This document shows positions 12,394-25,125 of a stretch of 64,000 bases of DNA, piece by piece. How positions within the stretch are numbered: the stretch's first letter is position 1; every line of letters begins with the position of its first letter. The notes under the pieces were generated by a model. That model was given only the letters and a program-made list of their open reading frames with translations, searched no databases and was not told the origin of the DNA. Position numbers and translations under genes: made by a program. This DNA is from Heterostelium album PN500 (taxonomy: Eukaryota > Evosea > Eumycetozoa > Acytosteliales > Acytosteliaceae), in assembly GCF_000004825.1 (NCBI RefSeq), contig NW_008805074.1, forward strand, positions 310,001-374,000. Reading direction: 5' to 3'.

Positions 12394-14601
12394 CTAGTTG
12401 ATCGATCTTGTTGAGTTGCTTCTTGTCAGTGGTTTAACAATTGATGAAATAAAATCAGGTAACGACTTTGTAGTTGATCGAGATGGTAATTTATGACTAT
12501 CATCATCATCTTCTTCTTCTTCTTCGTCGTCATCATCATCATTCTGGAATTTAGAAGTGCTATTGTTATAACTATTATTGTTTTGTTGTTGATTATTATT
12601 AATATTATTATTATTATTATTATTAGAAGTAATAGTAATTGGGGTATATAGCTTTTTCTTTAATGATTCTGATCCAAGTACACCACTACTCTCACTACTA
12701 CTACTAAGATCATCCTATGTATATATATAAATTGTATTAATACTTTAATAATGAAATATTCGAAAGTTTTATAGATTCTTACCATTGAGTTAAACAAATC
12801 AGAGGTGATAGCACAGTTTACTTCTTGCTCTGTAACTGATAGAATGAAATGATCACTCTCTTTCATTGGCAACGTACCATTCATTGTTGTCCAAGTATGA
12901 TTCTTTATATCTTTAATCGTTATTCTACTTGATGGATTCTTATCTAGCAATCTTTTAAATAGATCAATTAATTCAACCGAGATTTCTCTTGGAAATGTTA
13001 CTCTAATTATAACAAAACGATCGTTATTGTTTCAGTATGATCATTTCAATGAATATCAAAAAAGATTACCATGATTATACATACTCCTGTGTTTGTATTA
13101 TTGTATAAATAGCCATTAAGTTGTTTTGATTACAATTGAAAGGTGTCGTTGCAAATATTAGACAATACAAACTGACACCCAATGCCCAAATATCGACAGC
13201 TTTTCCTGATATATTCGATTGGTCTTTAGTTGTAGTAAATAAATATTAATAATTGTTTCATATTATTATTAACAATTGATGTTTACCTTCTTTACATAAC
13301 TCTGGTGCTAAGAAAGCAGGACTTCCTGCAGAGCACTTTAGAATATCACTGTATTCAAAGATATGAGAGACACTGAAATCTGTAATCTTAACAACACCGT
13401 CCTTATTTACTAATAGATTCTCTGGTTTAATATCTCTATGAATAACCTTTTGTTCATGTACTTTATAGAGTAATAAATTGTTTGTTAGGAGAATACTGTC
13501 AGCACTTTAAAGATAGTGTTTGTTTAGTACTTACGATACTCTAATCCATAGACGATATCTCTAAAATATTTTCTTGCTAGATTCTCAGACATACAGTTAT
13601 TTCTAGCGAGGTCATTGGTGGACATGATTGAACCTCCTTCGATATATTCCATCACTATATATATACAATCCTCATCGGGATCGTTTATGACTTCGTACAA
13701 TCTAACTACGTTGGGATGATTCATTTTTTTCATGATTGCTATCTCTTTCATCACCTCTTCATATGCATTTCCACCACTAGACTTTAATCCAAAGTTTTGT
13801 CTACTCTTTAATTTCAGCTTACTAAATACTTTGATTGCCTAGAGTCTTAAAAGTTAGATATGATATCATAATAATAATAATAATCAACAACGATATTAAT
13901 CTTACATAAAACAAATTTGTATCTTTATGAAAGCATAAATTTACTTTTCCATATGATCCAACACCCAATCTCCTAACAATGACATAATCGTTTACCATTT
14001 TATATCCATTATCATCTCTGCCAGTGAGTGCTCTCATTGTCTCAATAGTGTTGCTTCTTGGTCTTGTACTTTGATTCGGTGGTAACAATTGCATTGTTGT
14101 TTGTTGTCCAATCTCAAATGAATGTATTGGTTGTTTATGAGTCGAGTTGGAAAGAATAAAGTCGCTAGATACTATTGATGGCGGAAGTGTAGTAGGTGTA
14201 ATAGTGTTGGTCGGTGTGAAATTAGTTGTTGTCGTGGTGGTTGTTGTTGTTGTGGTTGTCGTATATACAGTAGTGTGATAATTTACAGGTCTAGCAAGAA
14301 TGTGTGGTGAGGAGAATGTTGTGTTGGAGTTATTGTTGGTGCTGGATGTTATTGGATAGAGTTGCACTTGTTGTTGATTAATTAGATATCTACATTCGGG
14401 AGCAGCAGACCTACTAGCACTGGTGTCTTCAAACTTGAATTTATATGGTTTCTTAAAATCGAATCTGGTGACAATCTTTGACTTGAAACCAGACTTTGAT
14501 TTTGTTTTTATCTTTATGAATTTGAATCTTATCTTCTCTTTGAAAGAGGAGGGACAATCGGTGTAGATCCCTCCTTCAGTTTTGCTACATAGACACCCCA
14601 C
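12394..14601 (-). CDS. CaMKK/GRIK-like serine/threonine protein kinase with N-terminal lipidation signal
   Basis: Six exons (13906-14601, 13535-13838, 13287-13460, 13085-13223, 12783-13002, 12394-12714) give 617 residues. The kinase domain starts near residue 208 with [10 protein letters not shown], then [14 protein letters not shown], a DFS in place of DFG ([11 protein letters not shown]) and SPAFLAPE. The DFSVS signature and the following region match the plant GRIK and CaMKK group, which activate AMPK/SnRK1 by phosphorylating its T-loop. The N-terminus MGCLCSK fits N-myristoylation of Gly2 and palmitoylation of Cys3/Cys5, so membrane attachment is likely. Between lies a basic region and a Thr tract. 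The C-terminal tail has Ser, Asn and Asp/Glu runs. A calmodulin-binding site, typical of animal CaMKK, was not identified. Family call firm, substrate inferred. Confidence 0.9.
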
Positions 14602-15314
14602 TTTAAAATGATTCCAATAAGTTTTAAAATAGAAAATTAAATTAAAAAAAAAAAAAAATCTAAAAAAAAAGTAAAAACAAACAATATCTTGGGAATAGAT
14701 AGATGCTATTTAGTTAAAATAATAATGAAATTAAAGATATTGATATATTTCTCTAAATTTTATAACTACAACAATCCTTAAAAAAAAAAAAAAAAAAAAT
14801 TGTGTTCATCTTAATTTATTCCATTTAAAAAAATTAATATAATTAAAAATGTCGGGGTACCTAAGGTATTAATGTTAATAAGTGTTTTTTTTAACCCAGG
14901 TTAAAAAATTTTGGTAATGCTCAAAATGGTGTTGAAAATTAAAAGAGAAATCTCTATTATCATTACTGAAAATTTTTTATTTATTTTTCTTTTTTCTTTT
15001 TCTTTGTTTTTTTTTTTAAAAAATTTATTTATTTCAAAAATAAGATTAAATAAAATGCATTATCTTTTTTGAAAAACATTTCACATTATAAAACTTATAG
15101 TGATGAGTTATTTTTGTAAAAATAAAAAAACAAGATGTTGTTATTTGTTCTGTTTCGTTTTTTTTTTAAAGAATTCCAGAACTTTATTCTTTTTAATTTT
15201 CCTTTTTTATAAATATGTTGTTGTGTGATTAAAATCATTTAAGATAAATTAAAATATTTCTTCAGAATAATAATATTACTTTTATATATCTTAACAAATA
15301 ATAAAGAAAATAAA
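14602..15314. other. Divergent intergenic region, kinase / sulfiredoxin
   Basis: About 710 bases of A/T runs between two divergent starts. It must hold both promoters. No distinct motif or RNA gene seen. Confidence 0.6.
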
Positions 15315-15710
15315 ATGAGTGTTTATACAAGATTAGTAACAGAAACAATGATGCCAATTTCGGTAATACACCGACCTCTACCATCATACCTTGATGAGGA
15401 AAAAGTTTTGTCGCTGATGGAAACTTTAAAGAGTACATATTCATCATCAGGTTCGGAAGAGGTACCTCCTATCGATGTACATTATATCAAAGGTAAAAAT
15501 AATCCTTCAAATAACTATTATTTATCATTTGGTGGATGTCACAGGTAACTATTTTATCATTTAGTTTGTAATCTCAAAAATTATCTAATTTATAATAGAT
15601 TTGAAGCACATAAAAGATTAGGTTTACCAACAATCAAGGCAAGAATTGTAGAGAGTACCCCAGACACAATTAAAGTTTATTTAGGTAGCTCCACGCCTGA
15701 ATTCCTCTAA
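15315..15710 (+). CDS. Sulfiredoxin
   Basis: Two exons (15315-15544, 15599-15710) give 113 residues. Sulfiredoxin uses ATP to reduce the sulfinic acid form of 2-Cys peroxiredoxins back to active enzyme. The family signature SFGGCHR ends the first exon, with the catalytic Cys at residue 75; the second exon supplies FEAHKRLG and the C-terminal strand. PIDVHYIKG and the early proline-rich strand also match. Length fits the family, with no targeting peptide, so cytosolic action is likely. The gene converges on a sugar transporter gene only 49 bases downstream. Confidence 0.95.
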
Positions 15711-15759
15711 TATTAATCTTAAGATTTTTATTGTAATAAACTTATGTATATTAATTTAA
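15711..15759. terminator. Very short convergent 3' gap with AATAAA-type signals
   Basis: Only 49 bases separate the stop codons of sulfiredoxin (+) and the sugar transporter (-). TAATAAA occurs near 15734. The two mRNA tails probably overlap on opposite strands. Confidence 0.5.
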
Positions 15760-17438
15760 TTATACTTTATCATTATTTTTTTGAGGACTTGATGTTATTA
15801 TTTTTGTTGGTGATTCATTTTCTTTGATGAGCATTTTATATAGTTCTTCGATTGGTATTCCTTTGGTCTCTGGTACAAAAATGGCAACGAATAACAAACA
15901 GAGTAAACAGGATCCACTGTAGAACCAATAGAGTCCAGAATGTCCAAGTGCTTCAACAAGTGGTAAATATAACACATTGGCTAAAATATTGGCAAGCCAT
16001 GTACCAAGGGTGGCGATGGACATGGCTTTACCTCTGATCTTATTTGGATAAATCTCGGATGCAATAATAAACGGTATCGATCCTAAACAAAGTGAAAAAC
16101 TAATCTTGAAAAGAATCATCGATACTACTGCAACAATTGAAAGTGTTCTTGACTTGTCAGATCCGTCATTCCAAAAAGTATAACCCAATACAACTGCACC
16201 AACGATCATTCCTGATAGGCCTATATATAACAATGGCTTTCTTCCGAATCTATCAATAGCCCATAGAGATATTAAAAGCATAATGATTTGTGGAATACCT
16301 ATTAATGCTGATAGTAACACTGCCATTGAATGGTCGAATCCAGATTTCATTAGAATGTCAGCACTATAATATACTAAAGAATTGATTCCAACGAATTGTT
16401 GGAATGAACATAATGAAAATCCAATTAAAAATACTCTCCAATATTTCCTAATTAAAAAAAAAAAAAACTAAATAAATAATAAAGGAAAATGTGATCTAAT
16501 TAGTATTACAATTTAAAAAGCTGTTGCCAAGATTCATTTTCTTTTTGGGTAGATAGATCATTTTGAATTTTTTGGATGAGTGATTGAATTTCTTCGGATG
16601 ATTTTTCAGCATTTAGTTTCGAGATAACAAGAATTGCTTCCTTGGTTTTATTCTTTGAAAGTAACCAACGTGGTGATTCAAAAAACCAAAAACAGAGTAT
16701 CAATTGAATCACACCTGTTGCTGCACTAATACCAAAAGTATATCTCCAGCCATTATGAATTCTATTCAAACCAAATGCTTTTTAAACTATTAATAAACAA
16801 TAAGAAAGCTTAATTCAAATGATAAATTACCAGCTAATGATGAAGAAATTACACCTGAGGTTACAGAAATTTGTCTAACAACACCTAACGATCCTCTTTT
16901 CTCAGGAGGTGCTATTTCAGCAATATAAACAGGTACAACAGCACTTCCAACTCCAGCTGAGAATCCACTAATAAATCTTGAAAAGTAAAAGAATGGTAAA
17001 TTATAAGAAAAACTAGAAAGTAATACACCAATAAAAATAAGAATGTTATTATATATTAAAGTGTTTCTTCTTCCCAATTTATCCATAAAAAAACTACTAC
17101 TAAATGATCCAACCATTCCACCTGTAAAAAAAAACAATTTTAATATGTTTACAATGATATTATTTTTTATCAAAATATATACCTATAAGTAAAACTGAAA
17201 CAAATAAAGATTGTATTTGTTTTGAATAATGATAGTCTTCATAAATTTTTATAAAAGTCGGTGCCAATACTCCTGTGGCAAAACCATAGTAGAATGTACT
17301 AAGTACCGCAACAAAAACATTGAAATATAATCTAAATATATATCTCAGGTGAGATTCTTTTGTAATTCTTTCTGAATATCCACTGGATTGTAATTGATTA
17401 TAGGAATCTATTTTTTCTGTATCATGATCTAATGTCAT
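15760..17438 (-). CDS. Sugar transporter, major facilitator superfamily (paralog 1)
   Basis: Four exons (17183-17438, 16831-17121, 16510-16777, 15760-16447) give 500 residues with about 12 membrane segments. Sugar porter signatures are present: DKLGRRNTL after segment 2, PPEKRGSLG after segment 4, FESPRWLLSKNK in the central loop, QQFVGINSLVYYS in segment 7, DRFGRKPLL after segment 8, and PETKG at the end of segment 12. It should carry hexoses or polyols by facilitated diffusion or proton symport; the substrate cannot be read from sequence. The transporter at 23298-25125 is a paralog that shares only the last intron position. The ends are short and polar, with no Asn-rich insert. Confidence 0.93.
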
Positions 17439-18176
17439 AGTTTTATAAGTGATATTGAAATGTTATCTTTGTATTCAAGACAACTTTGGTTTAAATAAAA
17501 AGGAATAGAGGATACAAAGAATAAAACCTAAATCGTAAATACTAAACGAATGATTTGCATTATTGATTGGTAATATCGAATAGATATAATTATCTATTTT
17601 CCCAATGAAACACCAACAACAATCTACCTGTCAAACTATGTGAATAGTGTTTGGTAATAAAATTATTCTTTTGACATTCACACATGGTAAAAAAGACAAA
17701 ATAAAATACAACTTGAGTGTGGGGGGTTATACTAATAACTTGCAATGAACCACAAAAATAATATAAATTTCAATAAATAGATTAATTAAAGTACAAACTA
17801 TTTTTTATCATAAGATTGATAAATCACTAATTTATTTATTTTAAAAATGATTATTGTTTTTAATATCATCTAAAGATTAAAAAAAAAAAAAAATTAACAT
17901 CAATTTCAGACTTTCCAAAATTATAAATTTTAATAAATTAAAGTCCGAAAAAAATATGCTGGAATCTTTTTTTTTAAAAAAGGAATTTGATTCTTTTAAG
18001 GGTTGTTCCATAGTGGAAGATGTAATTATTATTATTTGCTTATTTTTATAGATTTTTACAAGATATAAATAGAATGGTTAACAATACCAAGTTTAATATA
18101 TTAATATCGACTAAATCAAATCTAATAATTAAAATAAATAAAGAAATAAATTAATTAATTAAATATATAAATTAAA
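17439..18176. other. Divergent intergenic region, transporter / SDR
   Basis: About 740 bases without a gene. A TATAAATA box at 18064-18071 lies about 105 bases before the SDR start codon. The remainder is A/T-rich, with a GTGTGGGGGGT patch at 17715-17729. Confidence 0.6.
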
Positions 18177-18923
18177 ATGGAATCAACAACTGATAAACAA
18201 TTAATTGCTTTGGTAACTGGTGCCAATAAGGGTATCGGATTTTACACAGTTAAGCATCTGCTTGACAAAGGTTATTTAGTGTATTTGGGTTCGAGAGACG
18301 AGGAGCGTGGAAATAAAGCCAGATCTGAACTTCTGGTTGGTCGTGAGAATAAAGAGCACCAACTGAGAGTTCTTCAATTGGATATTGCCAGTGAGACATC
18401 GATAGAGACTGCCGTTGCTCAGCTGATTAAAGAGATCGACCATCTGGATGTTCTCATCAACAATGCCGGTATCGCAATTGAGCCAAAGGGTGCAATCGAT
18501 TCGGAACTCTCAAAGATGAAACAAACATTCGAGACAAACTTCTTTGGAACTGTCGTTCTCACACAAAAGCTGATTCCACTCCTGCGAGTAGGAACCAAGA
18601 AGAGTATCGTCAATGTATCCAGTGATCTAGGTTCACTTGCACTCAACGCTTATCCAGAGTATATCTATTACAACGCAACATTCTTTGCATATCGTGCAAG
18701 CAAAACCGCGCTAAACGCTTTTACAGTCGAACTCGCAAAGGAATTAAAGTCGGAATCTTTCCGTGTTAACTCTTTAAATCCAGGATTCACCAAGACCGAT
18801 CTTAATCATCATCGTGGTACCAAAGATCCAGAAGTAGCAGCTAAATTCATCGCGGACTTTGCAACTCAACAAGATGGTCCAACCGCTGGTTACTTTACAG
18901 AAAATGGTTCATTACCTTGGTAA
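18177..18923 (+). CDS. Short-chain dehydrogenase/reductase (carbonyl-reductase type)
   Basis: A single exon of 248 residues. Rossmann motif TGANKGIG near residues 15-22, LDIAS acidic position, NNAG core motif near residue 95, VNVSS with the catalytic Ser, and YRASK with the catalytic Tyr and Lys, followed by NPGFTKTD. These mark a classical SDR that uses NAD(P)H to reduce carbonyls. The insertion between the Ser and the YxxxK motif and the TGANKGIG form resemble carbonyl reductase and plant menthone/salutaridine reductase types. GSRDEERG after strand 2 suggests NADPH. No signal or membrane segment, so probably cytosolic. Codon use is richer in G and C than the surrounding DNA but similar to other genes here. 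Confidence 0.93.
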   Translation: MESTTDKQLIALVTGANKGIGFYTVKHLLDKGYLVYLGSRDEERGNKARSELLVGRENKEHQLRVLQLDIASETSIETAVAQLIKEIDHLDVLINNAGIAIEPKGAIDSELSKMKQTFETNFFGTVVLTQKLIPLLRVGTKKSIVNVSSDLGSLALNAYPEYIYYNATFFAYRASKTALNAFTVELAKELKSESFRVNSLNPGFTKTDLNHHRGTKDPEVAAKFIADFATQQDGPTAGYFTENGSLPW

Positions 18924-19237
18924 TAAATAAATTGACAATATATATATATTAATAAATAAAAACAACATGTTGTATATTACAGTGTTTGGAAACTTGTGCA
19001 CAAGTCTTGAAGAGATCATATCATGATACAAATCTGCTCGAGAAGTTCAAAAATTTTTTTTTTTTTTGCTTAAATTTTTTTTTTTTTTTTTTAATGATGA
19101 GTCATAAATTTTTAATAACAGATAGTTTAACAGGTGATAGGATCGGTTTATATATAGATTATTTTATTTATTTATTAATTAAAGTTGTGTATTTCTAATT
19201 AATTTAGATATATATATATATATATTAGATAGTAGAG
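18924..19237. other. Intergenic region, SDR to DPM1
   Basis: About 310 bases with two long T-runs (19050-19092) and a TA run just before the DPM1 start. Both flanking genes read to the right. No gene seen. Confidence 0.6.
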
Positions 19238-20214
<977 letters not shown>

Positions 20215-21405
20215 AATTGATCAATTATAATATTGATAAATAAATAAACAAACAAACAAACAAACAAACAAATAATATTATTAATCAATTTTGATTCTTT
20301 ATTTATTCAGATTTAGACATTACCATCATCACCATCATCATCATCATCATCATTTCAACACAAATCTTTACTAAAATATAAAGTCATAATCATAGAATTA
20401 CATTAAACATTGAACAATGTTGTATAATTAAAACAATTAATAATCATACTAATAAGATTAATAATCATAATAATAAGATTAACATAATTTTAAAAGAATC
20501 AATAGAAATCGATGATAATAGTAATTTAATATGATATATTAGATATCTTTATCTCATTAATATTATTTCGAATGTATATAATCTCTCTTAATATGATGAT
20601 GATGATGATGATTGTGGTTATTGATAAAGTTTCGATCATGAACAGACACACTTCAATAATCAAAATTAATGAATTCAAACACAAGTCATGATGTTAAACA
20701 TCAAAATAATGATATCAGATATTATTAAGAGTGATTGTTTAATTTCCCTTATAATCTGATCTACAGTGATTATATATTGTTTGATTTCATTTATTAAAAG
20801 ATATCACTCTTTTCAATCATAATATTCAATCATTCAATCGAAAATAGATATTCGGCAGTAATAATAAACAACAATATTGTTTGATTTTATATTTTCAGAG
20901 AGTATCGTAAATTAATTAATCACAATCTGTTTGTTTTACATAAATAACCAATTACAAGTAATAGAATAAATTGAAATCAATCTTTTACTAAAATTAATAA
21001 AAATCAAATTTTAATAGCTGCTTGATAAAAATCGTTGTCACTCTGCTGATCATATATATTGTTGCTGTATAGATAATAGTAATTGACTATTGTGATAAAC
21101 AACAAACTAAACTACCACTCACAATAACAAGTTGTAAGAGTATTAATTAAAATTCTTTTAATTATTCATTTGCTTTTGTGTTCTTTCGCTAATCCATTAT
21201 TGTTTTAATAATTATAAATCGTCGTCCAATAAAAATTGCAATATATATTTAATAAAACCAACAACAAAATATTATTTGATTACTTTATTTATATTTTTTT
21301 TAAAATATTTCTAGATCAATCAAATCGAAAGAAACTTACTTTTTTTTATTTATTATTATTATAATACACTTCCAAACTAAAACAATATAAAATAAAATAA
21401 AACAA
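20215..21405. other. 1.2 kb intergenic region with simple repeats
   Basis: No gene seen. It contains an AAAC tetranucleotide run (20246-20273), a CAT-rich run (20328-20353) and ATG/GAT runs near 20594-20611, then AT-rich promoter DNA for the CAP-domain gene. Confidence 0.6.
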
Positions 21406-21966
21406 ATGAAATTCTACTCTGGAGATTTCTATAGTATTATCAATATATTATTTATCTTGTTATTATTGTTTTTCAATTTAATAAACTGTGAGTCTCCATC
21501 GATTACATATCAAGCCAACATATTGGGATTACCTCGAAATTTCGTTGGAAATAAATATAACAGTCAAGTGAAATTCAATGCGAAATATCAGATCGACGTT
21601 GTCAATCAGGAGCGAGACAAACTTAATCTTACAAGAGTAGTTGAAAACCCATGTTTAAATGCAGCTGCACAAAGTCATTCCAAGTATATGGCATCGAAAT
21701 ATGCAGTCACACAAGACAGTGCCGAGGGTGATCTTCTATCGTTGTTGCAAGCATTCGGTATGAAAAGCTTCAATGTCGCTACCATCAACATGGGTGGCAG
21801 TTACTTTTGCGATCAAGACTTTCTAAAGGCACTATCGACAGAGCCTACCAATGTCGAAAACATGTTGGATCCAGATGTAAGACTGATCGGTTTGGCAGTG
21901 GCTGAGAGTACTAAAGGTATTCCCTATTGGACCCAAATATTTTCCAATGGAAAATGTACTAAATAA
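21406..21966 (+). CDS. Secreted CAP/SCP-domain protein
   Basis: A single exon of 186 residues. Residues 1-27 are a hydrophobic signal peptide ending near INC. The core VVNQERDKLNLTRVVENPCLNAAAQSHSKYMA matches helix 1 of the CAP fold (an N-x-x-R element followed by L-x2-A-A-x-x-H), and IGLAVAES...PYWTQIF matches the final strands, as in bacterial YkwD-like and plant PR-1-like proteins. The second CAP histidine, usually after the MA of helix 1 (as in FFSH), is not evident: the sequence runs MASKYAVTQDSAEG. Four Cys residues may pair. CAP proteins are secreted and bind sterols, lipids or other targets; the role here is unknown. Protein length is at the short end of the family. Confidence 0.8.
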   Translation: MKFYSGDFYSIINILFILLLLFFNLINCESPSITYQANILGLPRNFVGNKYNSQVKFNAKYQIDVVNQERDKLNLTRVVENPCLNAAAQSHSKYMASKYAVTQDSAEGDLLSLLQAFGMKSFNVATINMGGSYFCDQDFLKALSTEPTNVENMLDPDVRLIGLAVAESTKGIPYWTQIFSNGKCTK

Positions 21967-22093
21967 TTTAATATAATAAATAATAAAGCAAAAGAATATT
22001 TATATAATTTCAAAAGAAAAGAGAGAATCTTTCTTTCTTCTTTTTGTTTGTTTTAATTTTACAAATATTTAAATATCTATGGTTATTCTTTTT

Positions 22094-22280
22094 GCTTTTT
22101 GCTTTTCTGTTATTGTTGCATCATACTACCACTAGGCAGCAAATCCAAATCCTTTTTGGTCCAAAGTTTTTACCATAGCATGCTTTTTGCTTCTGTTATT
22201 GTTGTTTTATTGGGTATGCATCATACTACCACCAGCAGCAAATCCAAATCCTTTTGGTCCAAAGTTTTTACCATAACAAG
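22094..22280 (-). repeat. Tandem partial duplication of the 3' end of the LIM gene
   Basis: Bases 22094-22181 repeat bases 22184-22280 almost exactly. The right copy includes the last codons and stop of the LIM gene; the left copy lies in its 3' flank and lacks about 13 bases around the stop. Small indels separate the copies, and the downstream copy does not keep the reading frame. A recent local duplication, with the extra copy now non-coding. Confidence 0.85.
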
Positions 22281-22675
22281 CTTTACAATAGGGTTTATTC
22301 TCATTTTCACAAAGATTAGTTGAATCTAAACTCTTTTTGCATGTTGTACATACAAGGCATGCACTACCATTAAATAACCAATTTGATTAATTTTTTAAAG
22401 TACATAATCACTTTATAATAACCATAGCAAACCCTTTGATCATTCTCTGTGTCACTCTACCCTACACCCCCACATTACCACTAGCATCACCAAATTCTAT
22501 ACATACATATGATAATCTTTACCTCCAGGTCCAAGTTTTTTTTCAGCAGCGTATACACTCTTGGCACAAAGTGGACATTTTGCTATGAAAATAGTATTAA
22601 TTTATGTTTTTCTTTTTTTGTCAATACATTTTATGTTTGTTGAGAATACGTACGGGCTCCTCCAAATTTAGACAT
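22207..22675 (-). CDS. Small single-LIM-domain protein (CRIP-like)
   Basis: Three exons (22654-22675, 22507-22582, 22207-22363) give 84 residues; each exon alone is too short to stand out. The protein starts MSKFGGAPKCPLC. The LIM domain ligands are C-x2-C (CPLC), H-x2-C (HIAC), C-x2-C (CTTC via CLVCTTC) and C-x2-C (CKAC), the normal double zinc finger, followed by a Gly-rich tail (GPKGFGFAAGG) typical of CRIP-like and Dictyostelium Lim proteins. Such proteins bridge protein partners, often at the actin cytoskeleton or in the nucleus. The first exon is only 22 bases. The 3' end is tandemly duplicated just downstream. Confidence 0.88.
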
Positions 22676-23297
22676 TATTATTTGTTATGTATTTAGATAT
22701 ATATTTAAAAAATAAATAATTGATTTTACTATTTTTAATGAAAAAATTTAGTAATAAAAAAATGAACACAAAAAAAATTTAAAAAAAAATTCAAATAAAA
22801 AATGGGTTGGGTTTATTTATGGCTTCATCTTGATCACTTTACTTGTCTACAATTATAACTAAATCATTTATAAAAACTTTGTTTTTTTTTATTTCTATAA
22901 CTCTCTTATATCTGATAAACATCATATATTTATATTTTTAAGAATATAAAAAAAATTATTATTACTTAAGCAAACATATGAACCATACTTTTACAATGAA
23001 ACCAAAGTTATTTTTTATTTCATTATTAGCCAATAAATCGAGTAAAATAAACTCTTTGCAGATTATAATTTTACATAAAACAAAAAAAGTATTTGGAATG
23101 ATCAATAGAATATTTTTTCATTCTTTTTTTGGTCACGAGATTTTTTCATAGGATATTAAATCAAATTTTGTTGTTTTTTTAAAAAGAATCATTCAATTAT
23201 TGTTTTATTTTTATTGTAGTTTGTTTTATATTTCTGAATAATCAAGATCCAAAAAATAAAAATAAAATAGTGTGTTTTGTTGAAAATTAGATTATAA
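22676..23297. other. Divergent intergenic region, LIM / transporter 2
   Basis: About 620 bases of A/T-rich DNA with no gene seen. It must hold the promoters of both neighbours. Confidence 0.6.
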
Positions 23298-25125
23298 ATG
23301 CTTAGAGAGGGAATAATTGTAGGCTCAGATACACCTATTCTCGAATCTATGGACGACAATGAAGTACAAATAGGTGAGGTGCAGTCACTTTTGTTATCGG
23401 ACGACAATAATAATAATAACACTGTAGGTTCTATCAACGAATATTATAACACTAGTGGTAACAGTTACCAATGGGTACAACACCAAAACAGTCACAATCA
23501 AATCATAGATCCAAATCTTTTAGGTTATGGTGGTCTCAATAGCGACAACAACAACTACAACAACAACAACAACAATAATAATAATGGCAATAATAGTCCG
23601 GTAATAGTATCAAATACCTCTAAATCCACTGCTCGATCGCAGTGGCTATTGTTTTTTACAACCTCGCTGGCAGTGCTATCGACACTGGAATTTGGTTATA
23701 ATACAGGTGTAATATCACCGACGATGCCAACGATGCAATCGATCTTCAAATTTACAACATCGGAAAAGAGTGCATTGGTATCGATTATTTTGGTTGGTGC
23801 CATGGTAGGATCGATAGGAAGTGGTATCTTTGTCGACAGAATCGGAAGAAAGAACACACTGCTTCTCAACAATCTTTTATATATCTCTGGTCCATTGCTG
23901 ACTGCGTTCTCCACCAATTTTAGTATGCTCATGGTTGGACGTATCATCACCGGTATCTCTGTTGGTATAGCCAGTACTGTAGTGCCAACCTATATCTCTG
24001 AGATCGCACCACAACACATGAGAGGTTCACTTGGTCTGGTAAATAAGATATTCTGTTTACTTGCTTATTTATTTTTGCTAATAGCATTCTTATATACCAA
24101 TTTCAATAGCTACGTCAAAGTACAATCACATTAGGTATCATGGTTTCATCGTTGGTTGCATACGGATTGATTCATCAAGATAATGGATGGCGTTATACCT
24201 TTGGAATTTCAACAATACCCTCGATATTGCAAATGGCATTCTTTTTCTGGTTCTTGGAAACACCGAGATGGTTGGTTTCCAAAAATAGAGTCAACGATGC
24301 ATTCCTTACAATGAAGCGATTGGATAGCTCACTTTCTACAGAGGCCGTAAACGCACAGATCCAAAAGATCAAGAATAATGTATATGAACAACAAGGTAGT
24401 GAAGGTTGGACTCAACTACTGAAAAAGTAAGTAATATCATACTTTTAAAATAAGCGATTTTATTAATTCTCTAAAATTTGTCATCAAGGAAATATTTGAA
24501 AGTTTATTTTATTGGTTTTGGATTGAGTATGTTCCAACAGTTTGTTGGTATCAATTGTGTAATTTACTATAGTACTACGATTTTGGAGGGTGCAGGATTC
24601 GATAAGGATACATCGGTATTGATTTCAGCGTTGGTTGGTATTCCTCAGATGATTATGTTGCTAATCAGTGTTTGGTTGATCGATAGATTTGGACGTCGTC
24701 CACTTTTGTTGTTTGGTCTGATCGGTCAGATCGTTGGACTCGGTGTTCTTGGTGGTGCCTTCTGGGGCTATGGAGATCATCCACTTCACTCGACATCACG
24801 TGGTTGGCTTGCTGTTGCGGGTATGGTCTTTTTCAAGCTGATGTTCTCTGTTGGACTAGGACCAATCCCACTTATTATCGCTTCCGAGATTTACCCATCG
24901 AAAATTCGTGGTAAAGCCGTTTCCATTGCATCAATGTTGAACTGGCTTGCCAATTTCATTGTAAATATATCATTCCTCCATCTTCTCAATGCAATTGGAC
25001 AGACATTTACCTATTGGATGTTTGGAGGTGTGTCATTCCTCTGTTTCGTTTTTGTATTTTTCTTTGTACCCGAGACAAAAGGTGTATCCATTGAAGAGCT
25101 TTCAAAACGATTGGTCAAGGAATAA
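23298..25125 (+). CDS. Sugar transporter, major facilitator superfamily (paralog 2)
   Basis: Three exons (23298-24038, 24110-24426, 24489-25125) give 564 residues. The first ~110 residues are a polar cytosolic lead with an Asn tract, absent from the paralog at 15760-17438; a later Met (about residue 15) could also serve as start. About 12 membrane segments follow with sugar porter motifs: DRIGRKNTL, RGSLG, LETPRWLVSKN, QQFVGINCVIYYS, DRFGRRPLL and PETKG. Function is import or efflux of a hexose or polyol; the substrate is not readable. The two transporters stand 5.8 kb apart in opposite orientation, with four unrelated genes between them, which suggests an inverted local duplication or a later insertion. 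Confidence 0.93.

Noticed and set aside
22099-22323. 74-codon plus-strand frame over the LIM 3' end
   Set aside because: It runs across the tandem duplication opposite the real LIM gene and has no domain.
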